From assembly GCA_964482235.1 (NCBI GenBank), contig CAYZWU010000021.1, positions 1 to 64,000 of the forward strand: 64,000 nt of DNA. The letters are read 5' to 3'. This document shows, piece by piece, positions 17,801-26,053 of the stretch. A program made the translations under genes and the position numbers. How positions within the stretch are numbered: the first letter of the stretch is position 1; each line of letters begins with the position of its first letter. The notes beneath the pieces are model-generated. The model ran no database searches and was not told the origin of the DNA. It was given only the letters and a program-made list of their open reading frames with translations. Source of the stretch: CAYZWU01 sp964482235. GTDB lineage: Bacteria; Planctomycetota; B15-G4; CAYZWU01.

Positions 17801-18197
17801 CGGCAATCTCCCCGGCATCGCAGATCGCCCCTGTTCCCGCATTGAGAAGGCGAAAGCGGTCGTCCACCCCGAGGACCTTCACGCGGCAACGCCCCCCCCC
17901 TCCGTCGGGATCGCCCACCGTCCCGTTCAGGACCAGCGCGGGGACAGCGGTCGAGCCGAGCTCGGCGGAGAGGCTGTCGGCCAGGCCGGTGCGGAAGAAG
18001 CGATTGTGCAGCTCGAGAGCCGTCTCCGTCTTCCCGAGCCGATCGAGGGCGAGAGCGTTCAGGCTGCCATGCACCGAATCGCCGACGATCAGGGCGCCGG
18101 TGAGCACGGCCGTGCAGACCGCCGCGCCGAGGGCCACGCCGAGGAGGCTTTGGCGATGAAAGACGAGGCTGCTCCTGATCAGGCTCCAGAAACTCAT
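14868..18197 (-). CDS. Large FtsX-type ABC transporter permease (duplicated FtsX core)
   Basis: An 1109-aa membrane protein with an N-terminal helix (about 18-40), a large extracytoplasmic domain, a three-helix FtsX block near 500-600 with the loop LLALGFTSSQAGRIVL, two further helices, a second extracytoplasmic region and a C-terminal FtsX block with LLHAVGFSDSSLARLL. This is the ten-helix YbbP-like arrangement, used in lipoprotein or lipid export and in mechanotransmission rather than small-molecule import. Its start overlaps the stop of the ATPase gene by four bases, so the two form one transporter. It closes the terpenoid-like operon, making a role in moving a lipid product or lipoprotein plausible but unproven. 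Confidence 0.85.
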   Translation of the reverse strand: MSFWSLIRSSLVFHRQSLLGVALGAAVCTAVLTGALIVGDSVHGSLNALALDRLGKTETALELHNRFFRTGLADSLSAELGSTAVPALVLNGTVGDPDGGGGRCRVKVLGVDDRFRLLNAGTGAICDAGEIAVSLNLAARLALEAGDEVVLRIEKPQALPREAPLSLDRDMSAARRLRVHGPVPDGELGRFSLAANQAAPFNVFVSLAELGRWAGIEGQANLLLVMGDRPGSATPGKARAALQRAVRLADLGFELRDVPGSSQRELVSNRIFLDREIARAAASAGHEAVGVLTYFATRISLGARETPYSFVAAMGPLVPGEGSGPSFPGRIESGGIVINQWLADDLEAREGDELEVAYLAASEGRTMEERRTRFRIASIVPLEGAAADRTLMPSFPGLSEGEKCSDWDPGIDIDLSQIRPRDEDYWARHRGTPKAFISLETGQALWANRFGSLTAVRYPASAGPAEQIEERIKKALDFPSLGFFFRPVRQEALAAVDLSLDLGPYFLGMSFVLFAAALILMGLFFSLAVEQRGRETGTLLALGFTSSQAGRIVLCEGIAAAAAGSLPGLLLGLGYSWALIAGLGTLWSDAVAGAAIDLHVEGSSLLLGSASALAMAVPIIWFTHGRQARRPIPSLLAGARELQSPRARATSSRTGFLVAAASILGAAGVLLLAAPGKEGHGSGAGAFFGAGALLLVGTVALVHGLLGRQASAADRRTFTLPALAACNRARNGGRSLAVVAVLACGTFLVFAVGSNRTNLAVNPGDHSSGTGGFSLIGETSLPVLHGPETPKGRLELGLDEKAVRGVDVVKLRLREGDDASCLNLNRAQHPPLLGVDPEALQDGERFTFLHGIENSGPSMGWSLLDVDCPEGVVPAVADQATIVWGLERKVGDTIDYRDEKGRPFKVKLVGSLKNSIFQGSLLISERDFRERFPSEEGYRLFLIDPSGGRQEEIEAAWQKAGRSRGLEVTRAAGRLAAFCAVENCYLSLFQVLGGLGLLLGGAGLGVVLLRNVMERQSELGLLHAVGFSDSSLARLLFLEHGRLFAAGIACGVAAACVAVWPVLRSLGKEVPWISLGITVAVIAAGGFISLWAAARRSAAKDLVRALTDR

Positions 18198-18895
18198 CCT
18201 GATACTTTCCAGTCGATCAGCTTGCCGTTGCGGAGCTCCTTGACCTGCCCCATGGCCTTCGCCACCTCGATCGAGTGGGTCGCCACCACGAGAGCGATGC
18301 CCTCCCGGCTGTTCATCTCCTTGAGAAGCTCGGCCAGCTCCCCGGAGTTGGTGCCGTCGAGAGATCCCGTGGGCTCGTCGGCCAGGAGAAGGCGCGGCCC
18401 GTTGATCAGGGCGCGCACCACGGCCGCTCTCTGCCGTTCGCCATGGCTGAGCTCTCCCGGCCTTCGGGAGATCTTCTTCAGCAGTCCGACCCTGTCGAGA
18501 AGGGACTTTGCCCTGGCCTCGAGATCGTCGGGCCGGGGTCGGTCCCGCCGCACCAGAGTGGGCACGAGGACGTTCTCCAGCACGGTGAGCGAGTCGAGCA
18601 GATGGTGGCGCTGGAACACGAAGCCCAGCTCGCTGTTGCGGATCGCCGCGAGCTCCCCGGCCGGCCTGTTCGCGAGATCGGCGCCGCCGAGAAGGACGGC
18701 TCCGGAGCTCGGGCTGTCCAGCGCGCCCATCAGGTTGAGCAGCGTCGTCTTTCCCGAGCCCGACGGCCCGACAACGGCCAGGCGCTCTCCCGGGCTCAGC
18801 TGCAGGTCGATCCTGTCGAGAACGGCCTCGCTGCCCGGTGTCCCGTAATCCTTGGACACCTGTCTCAGCTCCAGAAGAAAGCTTTCACCCGCCAT
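18194..18895 (-). CDS. ABC transporter ATPase, LolD/MacB type
   Basis: A 233-aa nucleotide-binding subunit with Walker A GPSGSGKTT (near 43), the Q-loop in VFQRHHLL, signature LSHGERQR, Walker B LLLADEPTGSLD and the H-switch ATHS. Sequence type and length fit LolD/MacB/FtsE ATPases that partner FtsX-fold permeases, matching the overlapping downstream permease. The ATG at 18895 has GAGG five bases upstream. A near-copy of the start region lies just upstream (see the repeat entry). Confidence 0.93.
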   Translation of the reverse strand: MAGESFLLELRQVSKDYGTPGSEAVLDRIDLQLSPGERLAVVGPSGSGKTTLLNLMGALDSPSSGAVLLGGADLANRPAGELAAIRNSELGFVFQRHHLLDSLTVLENVLVPTLVRRDRPRPDDLEARAKSLLDRVGLLKKISRRPGELSHGERQRAAVVRALINGPRLLLADEPTGSLDGTNSGELAELLKEMNSREGIALVVATHSIEVAKAMGQVKELRNGKLIDWKVSG

Positions 18896-18951
18896 GGTTG
18901 CCTCGAATCATTTCCAGAAGAATGCTCCCACTCGACATGGCTGCCTCGAAT
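18870..18951 (-). repeat. Imperfect tandem copy of the ABC ATPase start region
   Basis: Bases 18870-18908 and 18913-18951 match at 33 of 39 positions. The first unit contains the start codon and first residues of the ATPase; the second is an upstream copy with its own ATG at 18938. That ATG opens a 17-codon frame, MSSGSILLEMIRGNHGG, which ends inside the real gene. It looks like an old local duplication of the 5' end. The small frame could be a remnant or a coupled leader peptide. Confidence 0.75.
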
Positions 18952-18967
18952 TCCTGCGTTGAGCCGA

Positions 18968-20137
18968 TCATGGTGCAAAGGCGTAGACGATCCCGTCCTG
19001 TGCACCGATCACGATCCTCCTGTCGGACACGGCCGGCGTGGCAATGATCGCGGCTCCGATCTCGTAGCTCCAGAGTTCCCGGCCGGTGTTCGTGTTCACC
19101 ATGTAGAGGCGGCCGTCGTTCGACCCTACCACCGCCTTGTCGAAAAGAAGAACGGGGCTCGAGTCGACGGCGCCCTCGGTCGCAAAGGTCCAGAGCTTCT
19201 TGCCATCGCTCAGCCTGGCGCAGTGGAGCAGGTTATCCTGGCTGCCGATGACCACCCGGTCGCGCCCCACCGCCGGTGTGGAGAAGAAGGCGTCGATGCC
19301 CTCGTACTGCCAGACGATCTTCCTGGCCGCGATGTCGATGCAGAGGAAGATCCCGTCGTGCTGCCCCACGTAGACGCGGCTCCCGTCGGAAGCGGGCGAC
19401 GCGGCGATGTAGGAACCGGAGTCGACGCGCGCCACGGACCGGCCGTCCTCGACGCTCACGAAGTGGACCAGCGCGTCGCAGCCGCCGAAGACGGCAAGCC
19501 CGTTCACCACGGCCGGCATCCCGTTGATGTAGCTCTCCGACTCGTAGGTCCAGAGCAGTTCGCCGCTCAACCCATCGAGGCAGTAGAGGCAGTTGTCGTA
19601 GCTGCCGCAGAGGATTCTCGGCGCTTCCCCCTGGGCCGGGGGCACAACGTTCACGCCTCCCACCACCTTGGCCCCTGTCTCGAACTTCCAGACGGGCGCG
19701 CCCGAATCGGCGGTCACGGCGTGGACGTGCCCATCCATCGATCCGACGAAAACCAGCCCGCCGGCCAGGGCGGGCGAGCTCTCGACGGCGTCGCCGGTCG
19801 GATACCGCCAGAGTTCCTTCCCCGTTCCGAGATCGAGTGCGTAGAGGTTGCCGTCATCCGATCCCACGAAGACCCGGCCTGCCGCGATGGCGGCCGACGA
19901 GCTCACCGCGCCGCCCGTCTCGAACCGCCAGGCGAGCCGCAGCTTGCCCGGCACCGTGTCGCTGCTCGATCCGGCAAGCGCCGGACCGCCGTGGAACATC
20001 GGCCACCGGCCGCTGAAAGTCTCTGTCCCGCGGCTCGTCCGGTCGCCGGGCACCTCGTCGCGGCTGCAGCCGGCGAGGAGAACGGAGACAGTCCCGATGA
20101 CGAGAAGAACGACCATCCGGTTCAGCGCGGTTTTCAT
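18968..20137 (-). CDS. PQQ/BamB-like beta-propeller lipoprotein
   Basis: A 389-aa lipoprotein with lipobox LLAGC near residue 23. The mature part is an eight-bladed-looking PQQ/BamB propeller with very regular blades: VFVGSDDGNLYALDLGTGKE, GSMDGHVHAVTADSG, GSNDGRLYMVNTNTGRELW. The start overlaps the stop of the cyclase gene (ATGA), tying it to the terpenoid-like operon. BamB itself is an outer-membrane assembly lipoprotein, but such propellers are used widely as scaffolds, so that exact role is not claimed. Confidence 0.88.
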   Translation of the reverse strand: MKTALNRMVVLLVIGTVSVLLAGCSRDEVPGDRTSRGTETFSGRWPMFHGGPALAGSSSDTVPGKLRLAWRFETGGAVSSSAAIAAGRVFVGSDDGNLYALDLGTGKELWRYPTGDAVESSPALAGGLVFVGSMDGHVHAVTADSGAPVWKFETGAKVVGGVNVVPPAQGEAPRILCGSYDNCLYCLDGLSGELLWTYESESYINGMPAVVNGLAVFGGCDALVHFVSVEDGRSVARVDSGSYIAASPASDGSRVYVGQHDGIFLCIDIAARKIVWQYEGIDAFFSTPAVGRDRVVIGSQDNLLHCARLSDGKKLWTFATEGAVDSSPVLLFDKAVVGSNDGRLYMVNTNTGRELWSYEIGAAIIATPAVSDRRIVIGAQDGIVYAFAP

Positions 20138-21939
20138 CGGATCAACCTCTCCAGCTTTTCCAGGGCCTGCAGGGAGAAGACCAGGGGATAGAGCGCTTCA
20201 TGATACCACAGCCGGGCGAAGTAGAGACCGATCGCGGCGGGCGGCATCTCTCTTCCCTCGTCCGTCAGCTCGATCAACCGCCCCACACCCCGCACGAGCT
20301 CGGGCGTCATGCCGGAAGAGGCACCGGCCAGGGCGTGAAGGGAGAGAGCGGTCTCCTCGATCGTCGAGAGGCAGCCCGGTGCGCCGCCCCATCCTCCGTC
20401 GCCGTTCTGGGCGCCAAGGAGCCAGGAGACGCCCCGTTCCCGCATCGACGCAAGCTCACTGTTCAGCGCGGGCGGCAGCCCTGCCAGGGAAGCCAGAACG
20501 CGGGCCGTCCCGTAGACAGGGTTCTGCGCCGAGGGTGCCGACTCGCTGCCGAACCAGAGCGGAATCCAGGCGCCGCCTCGCTCCTGGACCTTTCCGAGAT
20601 AAGCCAGCCCCCTGGACAGGGACCGCTGGGCCTTGATTCTCAAGGAGTCGTTGACAATCGGGGGGCTCGAGCAGGCGGACAGCGCGGCGACGGCGTGCGC
20701 CGTCAGGTCGGGAGCGCTCGAATCGAAGGGCAGCCGGCCCCACCCCTTGCAGAAGGTGGGAAATCCGCCGTCCCTGTTCTGGAGACCGGTCAGCCACCCG
20801 ATCCCGGCCGCCACCGCCTCGCCCAGGCGGTCCCGTTCGCCGCCCAGATTGATCAGGGCCAGGAGCGCGCCGGACGTGTCGTCCGCATCAGGGACGCCGC
20901 CCGGCAGGTCGGTCCAGGCCCACCCGCCCGGAGCGGCGCCGGTGTAGGGATGGATCGTCCTCTGCTGCTGGGCCAGGAGCCACTCCTCGGTCTTCCGCCG
21001 TTCCGGCCTGTCGAGGAGCAGATCGAAATCGCGACTCCCGGAAAGGGCATTGATCGAGAGGGTGGTGACCCAGGTGGCCAGGTTGGTGTCGATCGGCCAG
21101 CTTCCGTCGGGCCGCATCGATCGGGTCAGGAAGTCGATCCCCTTCTCCACAACGGGATGTTCCCGTCCGCCGGCCGCCGCGAGGGAGAGGACGACGAAGC
21201 TCGTGAGCGGGACTGCCTCCAGGAATCCGCCGCTCGACGGCTGGATCCTCTCCAGCGTGTCGAGCGTCTTCGCCCGCGTCCAGGTGCGAATCAGGCGGAT
21301 CACCGGGTTGGCCGGCGGTGCAAAGTGGAAGCGCGCCTGCCCGATGGCGATCAGGGCAGGCAATGCGTAGCTCACCACGCTGAGGCGCAGCCCCTTCATC
21401 ATCGACCGGGGCAGCACGGCCAGCTCGAAGGGAAGAGGCTTGATCAGGCGCCACGACTCCTCCGCCCTGCCGAGGCAGCCCGTCAGGTTGCAGAGCGTGA
21501 GGATCGGCACGGCGAAGGTCGAGTCGCGGCCGTAGCAGGCGGCGACGGCCGCGGCAAGAGACGGGCCGTCCAGCGAGCCCGCCTCCTTCTCGAGCCAGGC
21601 GGCGGCCTTTTCCGCCGGAGCGGCGAACCGTCCCGACCGGTCGGCAAAACGGAATGCAGCCCAGCAGAGGGCGGTGGTGCTGATGTTGCTCCTGCTGATC
21701 GTTGTGTCGCCGTACCCGCCGTCCTCGTTGCCCGTCGCGGCGAGCCATGAAAGACCGCTCTCGATCCGGCCGGCGTGCCCCTCCCTGTCCGCCATGCCGA
21801 GGGCGCAGACCGCCGTGGCGGTGGAGAGAGCGCTGCTGGAGAGCTCTCCCGTCCAGTGTCCCTTCTCGTTCCTCGAGTCCAGCAGCCGGCGGCGCACACG
21901 GGCGAGCGTTCGATCGAAAGCCGTCCTGTCCAGATCCAT
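20134..21939 (-). CDS. shc: Squalene-hopene cyclase family protein
   Basis: A 601-aa protein of the class II triterpene cyclase family, which protonates a linear polyprene and cyclises it at the membrane. The catalytic DxDD is present as DADD at residues 351-354 (VPDADDTSGALL). QW-type repeats occur throughout (NEDGGYGDT, RPDGSWPID, NRDGGFPTF, NGDGGWGG), and the C-terminus reads like typical cyclases (ARLWYHEALYPL). Length is close to the 620-650 aa of hopanoid cyclases. No squalene-forming enzymes (HpnCDE) lie in the window, so the substrate may be squalene made elsewhere or another polyprene. Upstream genes encode a prenyltransferase-beta-like protein and a polyprenyl synthase. Confidence 0.85.
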   Translation of the reverse strand: MDLDRTAFDRTLARVRRRLLDSRNEKGHWTGELSSSALSTATAVCALGMADREGHAGRIESGLSWLAATGNEDGGYGDTTISRSNISTTALCWAAFRFADRSGRFAAPAEKAAAWLEKEAGSLDGPSLAAAVAACYGRDSTFAVPILTLCNLTGCLGRAEESWRLIKPLPFELAVLPRSMMKGLRLSVVSYALPALIAIGQARFHFAPPANPVIRLIRTWTRAKTLDTLERIQPSSGGFLEAVPLTSFVVLSLAAAGGREHPVVEKGIDFLTRSMRPDGSWPIDTNLATWVTTLSINALSGSRDFDLLLDRPERRKTEEWLLAQQQRTIHPYTGAAPGGWAWTDLPGGVPDADDTSGALLALINLGGERDRLGEAVAAGIGWLTGLQNRDGGFPTFCKGWGRLPFDSSAPDLTAHAVAALSACSSPPIVNDSLRIKAQRSLSRGLAYLGKVQERGGAWIPLWFGSESAPSAQNPVYGTARVLASLAGLPPALNSELASMRERGVSWLLGAQNGDGGWGGAPGCLSTIEETALSLHALAGASSGMTPELVRGVGRLIELTDEGREMPPAAIGLYFARLWYHEALYPLVFSLQALEKLERLIR

Positions 21940-21951
21940 CCGTAGCCTTTC

Positions 21952-22797
21952 TCACACAGCCAGGTGTCCTGCCGCCAGCAGGCCGTAAAAAGTGTATTCC
22001 GGATCGGCCGTATCGTCGCCGGGCGTGCCGCAGAAGCCTCCGCTTTCGCTTTCGAGGCTCAGCACGAAGTCGAGGCAGTGCGGCCTGAGCCGATCGAGGG
22101 ACGAGCCCGAACGCGCCAGGGCATGCAGGGCCGTGGCTGTCGATAGAAGATCGGGCAGGGGAAGACCGGGCAGGGCGCTGAATCCGCCTTCCTCCAGATG
22201 ACGCGACAGGAGCCAATCCGGCCAGAGGGCGGGAAGAGCCCCCCCCAGCTCCTCGAGGAGGATCACGCCGCCTGCCAGGAGCGGCGTGGGGTCGTCCCCG
22301 CACACCGTCGTGGCCTCGATCAGGCGGGAGGGTGCGGGCAGCGGCTCGCCGAGATCCTGGTACGCACCCAGGGCGAGGAAGCCGTTGTAGATCGAACCGT
22401 TCCCGTCGTCGGGGGTCGAGTCGTAGTCTCCCGACTGGAGCCGGCAGCTCTCGATCCGGGCCGCGGCGGCTTCGCGGAAACCGTCGGGCGGCTCGCGGCC
22501 CGGCAGGCCGGCCCAGCATCGACAGAGGCAGGCCAGGTGGACGAGATCGAGCGACTCGCCGCATTCGAAGTGCAGGAGGAAGCGCTCTGTCTCCTTCGCG
22601 GGCAGGTCCGCTCCCATGGCATGGAGCGTTTCCAGGGCAAAGAAGGTGTAGTAGAGATCGCTCCGCTCCCCCCGGCCGCGGAACCCGCCGTCCTCGTTCT
22701 GCGCGGACCGGACGAAGGCGACGGCCGATTCTCCCGAATCACCCAGAACGGTTCTCGCCCGACTCGCGAAGCGAAGCATTTCGAGCCTGATGGTCAT
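21952..22797 (-). CDS. Prenyltransferase-beta / terpene-cyclase-repeat protein
   Basis: A 281-aa all-helical repeat protein of the protein-prenyltransferase-beta/squalene-cyclase superfamily. Repeats include NEDGGFRGRGER, LQSGDYDSTPDDG, LEEGGFSALPG and ESESGGFCGTPGDD. No DxDD motif is seen and the zinc ligands of protein prenyltransferases cannot be assigned, so it may be a companion subunit or a lipid-binding scaffold. It starts inside the end of the polyprenyl synthase gene: ATG 22797 gives a 59-base overlap, ATG 22779 a 41-base overlap. It ends 12 bases before the cyclase gene, so the three proteins are probably made together. Confidence 0.75.
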   Translation of the reverse strand: MTIRLEMLRFASRARTVLGDSGESAVAFVRSAQNEDGGFRGRGERSDLYYTFFALETLHAMGADLPAKETERFLLHFECGESLDLVHLACLCRCWAGLPGREPPDGFREAAAARIESCRLQSGDYDSTPDDGNGSIYNGFLALGAYQDLGEPLPAPSRLIEATTVCGDDPTPLLAGGVILLEELGGALPALWPDWLLSRHLEEGGFSALPGLPLPDLLSTATALHALARSGSSLDRLRPHCLDFVLSLESESGGFCGTPGDDTADPEYTFYGLLAAGHLAV

Positions 22798-24472
22798 TGC
22801 AACAGCCCATCATCGACAGATCACTGAATATCTTGCCCATCACCCGGTGCAGGACGATCTTGAGGTTCACGTTGTCCAGGGCGGAGACGGCCTCGACCGC
22901 CTCTCTCCTGTAGACGTCGAGCTGCGAGCGAACCAGGTCGGGCAATCCGAGCCTCTTCATGATGCCGAGAACGTGCGACCTGGCCGCGGCGTCCGGCTTC
23001 TCGCTTCGCCAGAACGTCTCCACCGCCTCCCTGTCCTCGCCCGCGGCCCGCTCCCAGGCCAGCGCCAGGAAGAGGGATGGGCCGAGCGCTTCCGGATCGG
23101 CGGCCTCTCCTCCGTCCGCGGCGAAACCGGAATCGAGCAGATCGTCCCGGATCTGGTAGGCCACGCCCAGGGCCTCGCTGTAGCGGTGCAGCCTATGGAG
23201 GAGATCGCTGTCCGCTCCGGCGTAGAGCGCACCGAGGTGCAGGGCGACCTCGAAGGCGGGCGCCGTCTTCCGGCGGAAGATGGCGAGCACCTCCCTTGAC
23301 GAGAGCGGCTCACGGCGCCTGCGCCAGAAGAGCTCGGCCCCCTGTCCGAGGCAGAGCGTCCGGTGCCCGGCCGCCGCATTCCGGAGCATCTCGGCGATCC
23401 TGTCCGATGGACAGTCGAGCTCCCCGATCAGCCGGTAACCCTCGCCCAGCAGGAGATCGCCTGCGTTGAGCGCTGCCGGAACACCGAATGCCGCGTGGAG
23501 CGTTTTTCTCCCGTACCTCTCCTCGTCGCCGTCCTCGATGTCGTCGTGGATCAGCGACGCCTTGTGAAAGGACTCCACGGCCACGAGCAGCTTCTTCAGG
23601 CTCGGGGGCAGGCTTTCACGGGGATCTTCCTGCAGGGCCTGGTGGACCGCTGCCGCCAGGAAGGGGCGCCAGCGCTTCCCCGTCCCGGCCAGCCACCTGC
23701 GCGCGATCCGCTCCGTGTCGCCCTCTGCCGGCCCCATTAGCGTGTCGAGAGCGGCGGGCGTGAAGCAGTCCTTCACCCGGCTTCGCAGCTCCTCCAGGTT
23801 GAGCCGCGGAACCGGGCTGCTGCTGTTCAGGTAGATCGCATCCCAGACCGACTCCATGTCGACTTCCGTGTCCTCGCAGCCGTCGCGCAGCAGGGGAATG
23901 GCCAGGCCCGGCACGGCCGCAGCCTCCATGTAGGGAAAGACGTTCTCCAGCACGGCAAGGCAGCTCACCCCCACCACGGCTTCCACCTGCCCCGACTCGA
24001 TCAGTGCCATGACGAGAGGCGATCCCTCGGCCACCATGATCACGTAGCCGAGATCCTCCGCCTCGGCATGGATCTCGTCGATGATGCAGCTGCCGCACCG
24101 GGCGCAGACCAGGCCGAACTCGTCGAGCTTTCCCTGGCAGCGGTCCTTGTGGCGGAGGCACTTCGGCAGGAGAAGGAGCCTCCGGGAATAGGGGATGCCG
24201 CCCAGGGAGGGGCGCCAGAGCTCGTTGTGGACGGCCACTGCGGCATAATCCCTGAATTGCCCCGGCAGCCCGGCCGCGAGAAGCGACTCGTCAGCGACAA
24301 GAAGAAGCTCTTCCTTGGAGAGGGGCGGCACGATGCTTCTCTGTGCAATCAGGCTCCGGATTGCCGCACTGACCTTCTCCCTGTCGCCGCGCAGCGGACA
24401 GACGCTCTCCCGAGCCGGACCGGTAGCATTGTCGTCCGGTTGCCGCCCTCTCGCCTGGTCCGGTTTCTCCAT
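22739..24472 (-). CDS. DUF116 domain fused to a polyprenyl diphosphate synthase
   Basis: A 577-aa fusion. The first part (about 60-240) is a DUF116-type domain with a run of cysteines (LLPKCLRHKDRC and CARCGSC), probably binding an Fe-S cluster. The second part (about 270-560) is a trans-isoprenyl diphosphate synthase. It has the first Asp-rich motif DDIED at 310-314, the following RYGRKTLH, and the second motif DDLLD near 443-447 in YQIRDD. It should condense isopentenyl diphosphate onto an allylic primer. The residue two places before the first motif is part of SLIHDDIED, but chain length is not safely predicted. DUF116 proteins are often found beside radical SAM enzymes, as here. ATG 24472 follows AGGAG. 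Confidence 0.85.
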   Translation of the reverse strand: MEKPDQARGRQPDDNATGPARESVCPLRGDREKVSAAIRSLIAQRSIVPPLSKEELLLVADESLLAAGLPGQFRDYAAVAVHNELWRPSLGGIPYSRRLLLLPKCLRHKDRCQGKLDEFGLVCARCGSCIIDEIHAEAEDLGYVIMVAEGSPLVMALIESGQVEAVVGVSCLAVLENVFPYMEAAAVPGLAIPLLRDGCEDTEVDMESVWDAIYLNSSSPVPRLNLEELRSRVKDCFTPAALDTLMGPAEGDTERIARRWLAGTGKRWRPFLAAAVHQALQEDPRESLPPSLKKLLVAVESFHKASLIHDDIEDGDEERYGRKTLHAAFGVPAALNAGDLLLGEGYRLIGELDCPSDRIAEMLRNAAAGHRTLCLGQGAELFWRRRREPLSSREVLAIFRRKTAPAFEVALHLGALYAGADSDLLHRLHRYSEALGVAYQIRDDLLDSGFAADGGEAADPEALGPSLFLALAWERAAGEDREAVETFWRSEKPDAAARSHVLGIMKRLGLPDLVRSQLDVYRREAVEAVSALDNVNLKIVLHRVMGKIFSDLSMMGCCNDHQARNASLRESGENRSG

Positions 24473-24481
24473 CGCCTCTCC

Positions 24482-26053
24482 TCAGCAGCCGCTTCCGGCC
24501 GGCTCCTTGATCTCCTCTTGAACCGTTTCGCCGTCTTTCTGTTCGAGCCCTTTCCGCAGGCGGCCGAACGTCCTGCGCCACGACCGGATCTCCGTCTTGC
24601 CCAGGAGGCGCATCAGGGCCCTCTTGATGAAGGAGACGCCGCCGGCCCGCTGGTTGTCCCAGAACATGGGCGGCACCCACCTGAAGTTGGTCTCGTAGCA
24701 GGCGGCGTAGAGCTCCAGATGATCGCGCCGCATGTCGGCCTGGGTGAAGGGTAGTTCGCCGGGACGGACCGGCTCGTAGAAGATGGGAAAGACCGCCGCC
24801 CTCGTCCGTGCCATGGCCCTGACGAGATCGAGTGATGCGGCCACGTCGCTGCCCGTCTCGCCGGGAAGGCCGAGGATCAGGCTCAGCACGGGAAAGAAGC
24901 CGGCGCCGTTGAGCCTGTCCACCGCTTCGCGAACCATCTCCTCCCAGTCGTCGGGAGAGTGAGGCGCTATCTTGCCCGGACTGCTGGCAGCCACCAGCCG
25001 GCCGTTGGCGCTCTCCACGCCGAGGTTGACCCAGAGATAGCGGCTCTTCTTCCTCCATGTGAGCAGGGAGCGGATCTCGCGGAGCTCGCCGGGATCGAGC
25101 TGGAGCACCGACGTCACGTTGGCGTGGTCGATCTGCATGAATGAAAGGCCCTGGATCTTCTGCATCGCCTCGAGGAGCGAGCGCAGCTTCTCGAAGTCGA
25201 CGTTGCCGTCCCTCGAACCGTAGCGGAAGAAGTCCTCGCTGCCGCTCACGACGGAGCGGAGCCCGCCGGCAACATTGGTCTCCACATCGGAAAGGATGGT
25301 GTCCGCCGGAAGGTGGGCCATCGGTTTGCGCGACATGGTGCAGAACCGGCAGCCCTTGCCGCAGCCGCGGGAAAGCTCGATGATCCCGAGAAGCGAGGGG
25401 CTCCGGATCGGAGGAATGCCGGCTGCGGCCGTGCCGTTCTCCGTGACGAGGCCGGGGGAAGCGCCTCCCTCCAGCAGGCCGCGGATCAGCTCGACCCCCG
25501 CCTCCTCGCCGTAGCCGTCGAAGATCACGTCGATCCCCTGCCTGGCCGCCTCGTTCCTGTCGGCTGCCCACTGCCAGGCGCCCGCACCGCCGCCGATCAC
25601 CTTGAACGGGAAGCGCTTCTTCACCTCCCGCAGCCGTGCCAGCAGACGATCGGTCCAGACGCGGGTGTAGAGGCTTCCCTTCCAGAAGTTCTGCGTTGTC
25701 GTGTTGCTCATCCCCCTGCCGAGCGGATCGCTGGAGCTTATGCCCACGATCTCGACCCAGGGTCCCAGCACCTTGTCGAGCGCCTCGGGCGTGGTGCAGA
25801 CCACATCTTCTTCCGCGAGACCGCCGCGGCCGACCAGGGCGGCCTCGAGCCGTCTCAATCCCAGCGGTGCCGCCGCGGCGCGGACCTTGTCCCGGCAGGG
25901 CATGGGCGGCGAGACCAGGCGCTTCATCACGCCTTCAGGAACCTGGGTCGTCTGCATGGTGGCGAAGATCCCCTCGAAGAGGATCGTGTAGGGACTGCTG
26001 AGTGTCCGGTCCGCCACGAGGACAACGGAAGGTTTCAGTTGCTGGTCAACCAC
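24482..26053 (-). CDS. Radical SAM enzyme with B12-binding-like N-terminus
   Basis: About 523 aa. The N-terminal 200 residues look like the Rossmann-type B12-binding domain of many radical SAM enzymes (VVLVADRT near the start, then KVIGGGAGAWQ and DGYGEEAG), though no DxHxxG base-off motif is evident. The 4Fe-4S site is CGKGCRFC (Cys231, 235, 238). A SAM-binding barrel follows, with NLGVESANGRL and ILGLPGETG as in Elp3/MiaB-like SAM barrels. The GTG at 26053 overlaps the upstream gene by eight bases and is the best-placed start, but it is not certain. Being between a ferredoxin and a DUF116-polyprenyl synthase, it may modify a polyprenoid or its carrier. Confidence 0.85.
   Translation of the reverse strand: MVDQQLKPSVVLVADRTLSSPYTILFEGIFATMQTTQVPEGVMKRLVSPPMPCRDKVRAAAAPLGLRRLEAALVGRGGLAEEDVVCTTPEALDKVLGPWVEIVGISSSDPLGRGMSNTTTQNFWKGSLYTRVWTDRLLARLREVKKRFPFKVIGGGAGAWQWAADRNEAARQGIDVIFDGYGEEAGVELIRGLLEGGASPGLVTENGTAAAGIPPIRSPSLLGIIELSRGCGKGCRFCTMSRKPMAHLPADTILSDVETNVAGGLRSVVSGSEDFFRYGSRDGNVDFEKLRSLLEAMQKIQGLSFMQIDHANVTSVLQLDPGELREIRSLLTWRKKSRYLWVNLGVESANGRLVAASSPGKIAPHSPDDWEEMVREAVDRLNGAGFFPVLSLILGLPGETGSDVAASLDLVRAMARTRAAVFPIFYEPVRPGELPFTQADMRRDHLELYAACYETNFRWVPPMFWDNQRAGGVSFIKRALMRLLGKTEIRSWRRTFGRLRKGLEQKDGETVQEEIKEPAGSGC

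Noticed and set aside
20134..21939. Cyclase-fold gene as a protein prenyltransferase
   Set aside because: It has the class II cyclase DADD motif, QW repeats along the full length and the cyclase-type C-terminus, so the terpene cyclase call is better.
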